Below are positions 1 through 4,461 of a DNA stretch of 6,806 nt, one piece after another. Numbering within the stretch: position 1 is the stretch's first letter; each line of letters starts with the position of its first letter. Below the pieces are notes generated by a model that had not been told where the DNA came from, searched no databases, and saw only the letters and a list, made by a program, of their open reading frames with translations. Origin of the DNA: a bacterium (GTDB lineage: Bacteria > Krumholzibacteriota > Krumholzibacteriia > JACNKJ01); the NCBI GenBank assembly GCA_014382085.1, contig JACNKJ010000022.1:1-6806 (forward strand). Reading direction: 5' to 3'. The position numbers and the translations under genes were made by a program.

Positions 1-827
1 GCAAGTCGGAAGAGATGAGGGCGGACCTACTCCCACTGCTTGAGAATGCGGGAGTGAATCGCATCCGCTTTGGGGGCCAGCCTCCGCACAATCGAAAATT
101 AAAACGCAGCGCTAGTCGCCATAGCAGCGCCGGCGCCCGCCGCGCCTTGGATTTGCTATCCGCATCCACGATAAACTGGTCAGCCAATCTCATCATCGGG
201 CTGCCGCAGCAGAGCGAGGCCGGATTCCAAGCGAGCCTTGAGGAAGTGTTGGTGTACGAACCCGAGCACTTGTCACTCTACACCCTCGAACTGGATTCCC
301 CCGTTCCCTTGGTGGATGTCTTCGCCCGTCATCCCGAGTGGGATCCCGGCGACGATATGCGCGCGAAACTCTATCTCTGGGCCCACGAAGTATTGGATGG
401 CAAGGGCTACCAACACTACGAGGTCTCCAATTGGGCTCGGCCCGGTCGGGAGTGCCGCTACAATCAGCAGGTGTGGAAGGGTGGCGAGTACCTGGGTCTC
501 GGTCCCTCGGCTCACAGCCACATCAGGGGCCGCCGCAGCAATTGGCCGGCGGATATCGCCGCCTGGATGGATCCTCTTCTGGCTGGACGCTTACCGAATG
601 TCCTGGTAGATGATCGTAGTTTGGACGAGAAAAACTTGGAGCGTCTCCTGCTGACCTTGAGAGCTGCGGGGGGGCTCTCCTGGAAGGATCCCCTTCTCGT
701 GGGGAAGCAAAGCTTCCTGGATGCGGCGTCGAAAGAGGGCTGGATTCTGGAAGATTCTGAAAATCTTCGACTTAGCCCCTCAGGTTGGCTCCGTCTGGAC
801 GGGATTCTCGCGCGCCTGACCACTTGA
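1..827 (+). CDS. hemW: HemW-like radical-SAM family protein (heme chaperone / coproporphyrinogen oxidase-like), 5' partial
   Basis: The reading frame is already open at base 3 (K-S-E-E before the first Met at base 15) and ends with TGA at 825-827, so the true start lies upstream. About 275 residues are visible; the family usually has about 375-390, so the N-terminal third with the Cys-x3-Cys-x2-Cys iron-sulfur motif is outside the window. Recognisable family blocks are AGVNRI, a GGQ in place of the usual GVQS, NLIIGLPQQS, the substrate-domain block GYQHYEVSNWARPGRECRYN, and YLGLGPSAHS, followed by a winged-helix-like C-terminus. HemW proteins bind heme and are proposed to deliver it to respiratory enzymes; older annotations call them oxygen-independent coproporphyrinogen III oxidase-like. 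Oddities: the segment around bases 70-120 departs strongly from the family, and the usual Asp of the DL-I-x-GLP motif is Asn (codon 186-188). The family call is firm; heme chaperone activity is an inference. hrcA follows after 50 bases. Confidence 0.88.
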   Translation, partial: KSEEMRADLLPLLENAGVNRIRFGGQPPHNRKLKRSASRHSSAGARRALDLLSASTINWSANLIIGLPQQSEAGFQASLEEVLVYEPEHLSLYTLELDSPVPLVDVFARHPEWDPGDDMRAKLYLWAHEVLDGKGYQHYEVSNWARPGRECRYNQQVWKGGEYLGLGPSAHSHIRGRRSNWPADIAAWMDPLLAGRLPNVLVDDRSLDEKNLERLLLTLRAAGGLSWKDPLLVGKQSFLDAASKEGWILEDSENLRLSPSGWLRLDGILARLTT

Positions 828-851
828 CACACTTTCCCGGCTAGCCTTAAT
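824..851 (+). promoter_or_regulatory. Putative sigma70-type promoter for the hrcA-grpE-dnaJ operon
   Basis: A perfect -35 hexamer TTGACA lies at 824-829, overlapping the TGA stop of the HemW-like gene. A -10-like CTTAAT (four of six matches to TATAAT) lies at 846-851 after a 16-base spacer. An 8-base palindrome GGCTAGCC sits at 839-846, at the end of the spacer, and could be a short protein-binding site or chance. No CIRCE inverted repeat (TTAGCACTC-N9-GAGTGCTAA) is present here, although that is the classical HrcA operator. The position, 26 bases before the hrcA start, suits a vegetative promoter. The call rests on sequence match only. Confidence 0.5.
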
Positions 852-865
852 TTTGTCCATTCCCC

Positions 866-870
866 AAGGA
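866..870 (+). promoter_or_regulatory. Ribosome binding site of hrcA
   Basis: AAGGA at 866-870 lies seven bases before the ATG at 878. This strong Shine-Dalgarno match fixes the hrcA start and indicates that hrcA is translated independently of the upstream gene. Confidence 0.7.
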
Positions 871-877
871 CTCCGAA

Positions 878-1660
878 ATGAATGTCAGATATTACGAAAT
901 CCCCGAAGAGCGAAATCTCCGAGTTTTGGACTCGGTGGTGCGCCTGTATACGGAACAGGCCAAACCTGTCAGTTCGGCAGCCGTGGCCCGGGATCTCGGG
1001 CATATCTGGTCCTCCGCCACAGTCCGTAACGTCTTTAGTGAATTAGAGTTGCTGGGATGGCTTCATCAGCCACATCAAGCCTCGGGTCGCATTCCCACCG
1101 AGAAGGGCTTCCGCATTTTCGTGGAGCAGATCATTCGCCCCGGCGCTCAGAACCGCGAACTGGACAAGCTCCTGGAGGCCGAGCTCGATTTGAAGACCAG
1201 CACCCTCCCCGAGCTACTTGATGAGGCTTTGAACCTGGTCAGCCGGCTCAGCCACGCCCTGGGTATCAGCCTGGTGGTTCTGAACCCCGAGCCCAGTCAG
1301 TCCGTGCGCGAGTGCCGTATGACGGGTGTGGACGAGCTTCTCGAGCAACCCGAGTTTTCCGACCCCAAGTCGCTCAGGGGGCTGATCCATCTACTGCAAG
1401 ACAGTGAACCCGTGGGCGAGTACATGGAGGGGCAGGTGGCTTATCCCGGGCAGGTGAAGGTACTCATCGGCAGCGAGAACAGCATGGACCTGCTCAATTC
1501 CTTCAGCCTTGTTGCTACACGCATCCGGCGCAGCCGGGAGACGGCCCTTCTGGGTGTTATGGGCCCGGTTCGTATGGAATATTCCCTGGTGCTGGGAGCC
1601 ATGGAGGGCCTGACACGACTTTTATCCACCGATGGTGAATCCCCCAAGAGCTGGAGCTAG
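878..1660 (+). CDS. hrcA: Heat-inducible transcription repressor HrcA, unusually short form
   Basis: HrcA represses heat-shock chaperone operons by binding DNA as a dimer, in many bacteria at the CIRCE operator. The N-terminal winged-helix domain is clear at residues 8-85: PVSS (30-33), SSATVRN (45-51) and the hallmark GRIPTEKGFR (70-79). The C-terminal HrcA blocks are also clear: EQPEFSD (156-162), VLIGSEN (195-201) and GVMGPVRMEY (226-235). The protein has 260 residues against about 340-350 in the family. The shortfall is internal: after the LVVLNPE block (132-138) the sequence runs within about 18 residues to EQPEF, where typical HrcA has well over 100. The missing part matches the inserted dimerising domain and part of the GAF-like domain. 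There is no stop or frameshift, so this looks like a coherent compact protein. The start is supported by AAGGA seven bases upstream. grpE starts one base after its stop codon. Identity is firm; the consequence for dimerisation and operator choice is inferred. Confidence 0.93.
   Translation: MNVRYYEIPEERNLRVLDSVVRLYTEQAKPVSSAAVARDLGHIWSSATVRNVFSELELLGWLHQPHQASGRIPTEKGFRIFVEQIIRPGAQNRELDKLLEAELDLKTSTLPELLDEALNLVSRLSHALGISLVVLNPEPSQSVRECRMTGVDELLEQPEFSDPKSLRGLIHLLQDSEPVGEYMEGQVAYPGQVKVLIGSENSMDLLNSFSLVATRIRRSRETALLGVMGPVRMEYSLVLGAMEGLTRLLSTDGESPKSWS
1653..1656 (+). promoter_or_regulatory. Ribosome binding site deciding the grpE start
   Basis: GGAG at 1653-1656, inside the last codons of hrcA, lies five bases before the ATG at 1662. 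It favours that start over the in-frame ATG at 1632, which would overlap hrcA by 29 bases and add ten residues not expected in GrpE. Confidence 0.6.
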
Positions 1661-1661
1661 C

Positions 1662-2243
1662 ATGAGCAAGGGTCGCAAAAAGACGAAGGCCGCCGCCGAG
1701 ACGGTGGAAGAAGTAGTGGAGACTCCGGAGACCGAGAACGAAGAGGTCGCCGAGGAATCCGCGGAAGAATTGAAGATCGACCCCGAAGCCGTGCTGCAGG
1801 CGCTGTTGGAAGCGCAGATGAGCCAGTGGAAGGATCGCGAAGATCAGCTTCTGCGCACACTATCCGAAAAAGAAAACCAAGTGAAGCGCATGAGCCGCGA
1901 CCTAGAGCTTTCCAAGAGCCGCCAGAAGGGCGAATTGGTTCATGCGCTGCTCGATATCCTCGACGACCTGGACCGGGCTTTGGAAAATCGTCCGGAGGAC
2001 GCCGACACCTCCTTCGTCGAAGGCATCGAACTGGTCTCCAAACGTTTCCACAAAGCTCTCGCCGGTCTGGGATTGGAAGCCATCAAGGCATTGGGTGAGC
2101 CCTTTGATCCGCAATTTCATGAAGCCCTTCTGCAATTGCCCGACGTGGACGCCGAGGCGGGAACCGTTATCCAGGAGATTCAAAAAGGCTACCTGATCTC
2201 GGGCCGGGTGCTACGTCCGAGCAAAGTTGCGGTGGCGGGTTGA
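1662..2243 (+). CDS. grpE: GrpE, nucleotide exchange factor of DnaK
   Basis: GrpE releases ADP from the Hsp70 chaperone DnaK in the cytoplasm and so drives substrate release; it often also acts as the thermosensor of the cycle. The protein has 193 residues, a normal length. Residues 1-11 are basic (KGRKKTK), followed by a Glu-rich, probably disordered stretch to about residue 42. A long helix of coiled-coil type follows (about 45-95), then ALLDILDDLDRAL, typical of the dimerising helical region. The C-terminal beta domain carries the family signature from about residue 148: FDPQFHEALLQ, then GTVIQEIQKGYLISGRVLRP and a VAVAG end. The usual N-Y/F-x-R-R wording in the middle of the coiled coil is replaced by KRMSRDLELSKSR, a mild deviation. 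It is one base downstream of hrcA and two bases upstream of the preferred dnaJ start, so the three genes should be co-transcribed. dnaK, its partner, is not in the window. Confidence 0.95.
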   Translation: MSKGRKKTKAAAETVEEVVETPETENEEVAEESAEELKIDPEAVLQALLEAQMSQWKDREDQLLRTLSEKENQVKRMSRDLELSKSRQKGELVHALLDILDDLDRALENRPEDADTSFVEGIELVSKRFHKALAGLGLEAIKALGEPFDPQFHEALLQLPDVDAEAGTVIQEIQKGYLISGRVLRPSKVAVAG

Positions 2244-2245
2244 GC

Positions 2246-3382
2246 ATGGACAAACGCGACTACTACGAAGTGCTGGGCGTGGCCAAGGGTGCCGATGACC
2301 AAGAGGTGCGCAAGGCCTATCGCAAACTGGCCATGCAGTTTCACCCCGATCGCAATCCCGACGATCCCGGCGCCGAGGACAAATTCAAAGAAGCAACCGA
2401 GGCCTACGAAGTTCTCAAGGACGAGAAGAAGCGACAGGCCTACGACCAGTTCGGCCACGCGGGTGTCTCGGGACAGGGCTTCGGCGGCGCTCAGGGACCC
2501 TTTGGACAGGGCGGCGGCATCGACATGGAAGAAGCGCTGCGCGCCTTTATGCGCGATTTCGGTGGCTTCGAAAGCTTCTTCGGTGGCGGCGGAAGAGGCG
2601 CCGGGCGACATAGCGGTCCCGATCGTACCGGGCGCGATCTGCGTGTGCGACTGAAGCTCACTTTGGAAGAAGTGGCCAAGGGCGTTACGCGCACACTCAA
2701 GATCAAGAAGAAAACAGCATGCGACACCTGTCACGGCACGGGGCAGAAGCCCGGATCCCAATCCTCGCGATGTGAAACCTGCCAGGGTCACGGAGAAGTG
2801 CGTCAGGTTCGCCGCACGCTGCTTGGCCAATTCGTGGAGCAACGAGTGTGTCCCAGCTGTCACGGCGAGGGCAGCGTGATTCAGGATCCCTGCACGGAGT
2901 GCCGGGGTGAAGGACGCGTCAACGGCGTGGAAACACTGGATGTGAAAGTGCCGGTGGGTGTGTCCACGGGGGACTACATTCCCCTGCGTGGACTCGGCGA
3001 AGCCGGACTCCGTGGCGGACCCAAGGGCGACGTGATTGTTCTTATCGAGGTGGAAGAGCACAAACTCTTCGAGCGAGTTCAAAAGAACGATCTGTACGTG
3101 GAAGTGCCCGTGTCCTTCAGCACGCTCTCCCTGGGCGGCAAGGTTTCGGTGCCCACCCTCGAGGGCAAGGCTCTGCTCAAGATTCCCGCAGGCACCCAAA
3201 CCCACGAGCTGTTCCGACTTCGCGGCAAGGGTCTTCCCGTTTTAAATTCCGGGCGACACGGCAATTTGATTGTGCGGCTGGTAGGATGGACCTCGCCAAA
3301 TCCGGACAAGAAGGAGCAAGGTCTGCTGCGCGAACTGGAGAAGATCCAGGAACTGAAGCTCCCCGATCCGAAGCGCGGCTAG
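2246..3382 (+). CDS. dnaJ: DnaJ, Hsp40 co-chaperone (class A)
   Basis: DnaJ delivers unfolded proteins to DnaK and stimulates its ATPase. At 378 residues it is of usual length with all class A parts. The J domain opens with KRDYYEVLGV and has the essential HPD triad at residues 33-35, then YEVLKDEKKRQAYDQFGH. A Gly/Phe-rich linker covers about 71-130 and includes the block MEEALRAFMRDFGG. The zinc-binding region has four complete CxxCxGxG repeats beginning at Cys159, Cys176, Cys202 and Cys216. The C-terminal substrate and dimerisation domains run from about 225, with VPVGVSTGDYIPLRGLGEAG and the IPAGTQ...RLRGKGLP block. The start at ATG 2246 gives the classic M-x-K-R-D-Y-Y-E beginning. A TTG at 2240 that overlaps the grpE stop (TTGA) is possible and adds two residues. 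GGTGG at 2231-2235 could serve either. Nothing essential is missing. Confidence 0.96.
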   Translation: MDKRDYYEVLGVAKGADDQEVRKAYRKLAMQFHPDRNPDDPGAEDKFKEATEAYEVLKDEKKRQAYDQFGHAGVSGQGFGGAQGPFGQGGGIDMEEALRAFMRDFGGFESFFGGGGRGAGRHSGPDRTGRDLRVRLKLTLEEVAKGVTRTLKIKKKTACDTCHGTGQKPGSQSSRCETCQGHGEVRQVRRTLLGQFVEQRVCPSCHGEGSVIQDPCTECRGEGRVNGVETLDVKVPVGVSTGDYIPLRGLGEAGLRGGPKGDVIVLIEVEEHKLFERVQKNDLYVEVPVSFSTLSLGGKVSVPTLEGKALLKIPAGTQTHELFRLRGKGLPVLNSGRHGNLIVRLVGWTSPNPDKKEQGLLRELEKIQELKLPDPKRG

Positions 3383-3484
3383 TACAACCGCGCGAATCTT
3401 CCTTGCCCGGTGAGCGTAAGCCGCCGGTGTCTCAGGGGCTCCCGCCCCGTCATACACCGCCCGCATTGGGCGAAAAGGGGGATC
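3383..3484 (+). other. Intergenic gap with two small GC hairpins
   Basis: This 102-base gap between dnaJ and the YqeY-type gene is the largest in the window. It holds two short inverted repeats: GGGGC/GCCCC at 3435-3448 with a four-base loop, and CGCCC/GGGCG at 3458-3472 with a five-base loop. Neither is followed by a T-run, so neither is a convincing intrinsic terminator. They could attenuate transcription or stabilise an RNA end after dnaJ. I see no convincing promoter, tRNA or small ORF with a ribosome binding site. rpsU, which in several bacteria precedes a yqeY gene, is absent. Confidence 0.3.
3475..3481 (+). promoter_or_regulatory. Ribosome binding site deciding the yqeY start
   Basis: AAGGGGG at 3475-3481 lies just before the ATG at 3485. 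It supports that start over a GTG at 3410 in the same frame, which would add 25 residues unlike the family. The spacing is short (three to five bases, depending on which bases pair). Confidence 0.5.
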
Positions 3485-3934
3485 ATGGACCTGCAAACCC
3501 GTCTCATGGATGATCAGAAGCGCGCCATGAAAGATGGCGATAAGGTTCGGATCAGCGTGATTCGCATGCTTCGGACCGACCTCAAAAATGCGACCATTTC
3601 CAAGGGCGAGGACTTGGACGAGTCCGAGATTCTCGACATCCTATCCCGCTATGCGCGAAAGCGGGCCGAGGCGGCCAAGGAATTCGAAGAGGGCGGGCGC
3701 AGGGAAATGGCCGAAAAGGAGTTGGCTGAAGCCGAGATCGTGAAGACCTACTTGCCGGCCGCTCTGGACGAAGAGGAAGTTCGCGTCATCGTGGATGAGG
3801 TGGTGGATGGCCTAGGCGGTGTCACGGGCATGAAGCACATGGGCGCGGTCATGAAAGAAGTCATGGCCAAAACGGCCGGTCGCGCCGAGGGCGGCATCGT
3901 GAGCGCTCTGGTCAAAGCGAGGCTCTCCCAATGA
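3485..3934 (+). CDS. yqeY: GatB/YqeY-domain protein
   Basis: This 149-residue protein matches the stand-alone YqeY family in length and pattern. YqeY resembles the tail domain of GatB, the subunit of Asp/Glu-tRNA amidotransferase that contacts tRNA. The exact role of stand-alone YqeY is not settled, so tRNA-related function is inferred from the fold. Visible family blocks are DLQTRLMDDQKRAMKDGDK, IRMLRTDLKNA (26-36), YARKRAEAAKEFEEGGR (56-72), an acidic helix ending in TYLPAALDEEE (88-98), and the C-terminal GAVMKEVMAKTAGRAEGGIVSALVKARL (120-147). It is soluble, with no signal peptide or membrane segment. Its stop codon overlaps the start of cvpA (ATGA at 3931-3934), so the two are translationally coupled. 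It is separated from dnaJ by 102 bases and may begin a second transcription unit or be read through from the heat-shock genes. Confidence 0.92.
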   Translation: MDLQTRLMDDQKRAMKDGDKVRISVIRMLRTDLKNATISKGEDLDESEILDILSRYARKRAEAAKEFEEGGRREMAEKELAEAEIVKTYLPAALDEEEVRVIVDEVVDGLGGVTGMKHMGAVMKEVMAKTAGRAEGGIVSALVKARLSQ

Positions 3935-4461
3935 GCTACTCACTGATACTCGATCTGGTCATCGTGCTCATCCTGCTGGTGGGCATTTATCGCGGTTACA
4001 AGTCGGGGCTGCTCGGCGGACTCATCAAATTGGCGGGCATCGTCGTGGGCATTTTCATGGCGCCGCTCCTGGTCTGGGAGGCGGAGCCCTATCTGCCCGA
4101 AGCACTCTATGCCCCCATCCCCAAGATCATTCTCTTCATCGTGGCTTTCGTGCTCGTGGCGGGCCTGGTGGCTCTGCTGGGGAAACTCATATCCAAAATG
4201 GTGGATTGGACGCCCCTCGGTTGGATCGACAAGGGCATCGGCTCCCTAGCCGGTTTCACCCTGGCCTTGCTCCTCGTGAGCGTGCTGCTCAACCTGGCGC
4301 AGATGGCGGATCTGCTGGATGCCATCCCCGGCGGCTTCAGTCCGGCCGAGGAGACGGTGATCGACTTTCTGCTGATCCTGGCGCCCACGGCCTTTCACGT
4401 TTTCCGCGATTGGCTTCCCGAATTGAACTCTGGCGGCGCTAGCGCCGGAACGCAGATCTAA
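3931..4461 (+). CDS. cvpA: CvpA family inner-membrane protein
   Basis: The 176-residue protein has four strong hydrophobic segments at about residues 5-19, 28-48, 64-88 and 103-123, with no cleavable signal peptide. The family marks are the N-terminal D-x3-V-x3-L followed by RGYKSG (21-26), and the W-I-D-K-G-I-G-S-L-A-G-F block (98-109) that corresponds to the usual L-D-R-x-x-G-x-x-x-G. CvpA was named for a requirement in colicin V production in E. coli; its general role in the membrane or envelope is poorly defined, so the name should not be read as bacteriocin production. GAGG at 3919-3922 lies eight bases before the ATG. It overlaps the YqeY gene by four bases and shares one base with mutS2 (TAATG), so all three are probably translated from one message. 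The pairing of cvpA with mutS2 is seen in many bacteria, including Bacillus-type genomes. Confidence 0.9.
   Translation: MSYSLILDLVIVLILLVGIYRGYKSGLLGGLIKLAGIVVGIFMAPLLVWEAEPYLPEALYAPIPKIILFIVAFVLVAGLVALLGKLISKMVDWTPLGWIDKGIGSLAGFTLALLLVSVLLNLAQMADLLDAIPGGFSPAEETVIDFLLILAPTAFHVFRDWLPELNSGGASAGTQI
4434..4447. repeat. 14-base perfect palindrome before mutS2
   Basis: CGGCGCTAGCGCCG at 4434-4447 is its own reverse complement. It lies in the last codons of cvpA, 13 bases before the mutS2 ATG. As RNA it could fold into a five-base-pair GC stem with a four-base loop near the mutS2 start, where no clear Shine-Dalgarno is visible. It codes for Gly-Gly-Ala-Ser-Ala-Gly in cvpA and may be chance in GC-rich coding DNA. 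Confidence 0.4.

Noticed and set aside
450..1320. GAGTGC motifs resembling one arm of CIRCE (near 450 and near 1309)
   Set aside because: Each lies inside coding sequence, and neither has the opposite arm at the nine-base spacing.
1275..1320. Frameshift or pseudogene explanation for short hrcA
   Set aside because: The frame stays open, both flanking domain blocks are in the same frame, and the gene ends one base before a well-formed grpE.
1632..1661. Earlier in-frame ATG for grpE
   Set aside because: It overlaps the hrcA end and lacks a good Shine-Dalgarno at proper spacing, while the ATG at 1662 has GGAG five bases upstream.
2189..3205. Long open frame on the minus strand opposite dnaJ (about 338 codons)
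   Set aside because: It lies antisense to an unmistakable full-length DnaJ, shows no recognisable domain, and is explained by the GC-rich codon bias of the true gene.
3435..3472. Rho-independent terminator after dnaJ
   Set aside because: The hairpins are short and neither is followed by a T-run.
3410..3484. Earlier GTG start for the YqeY-type gene
   Set aside because: The extra 25 residues are Arg/Pro-rich and unlike the family; the ATG at 3485 follows AAGGGGG and gives the family-typical length of 149 residues.
3931..4461. Bacteriocin production locus suggested by the name CvpA
   Set aside because: No immunity, export or precursor-peptide gene is nearby; CvpA is a widespread membrane protein and here is linked to mutS2 as in many genomes.
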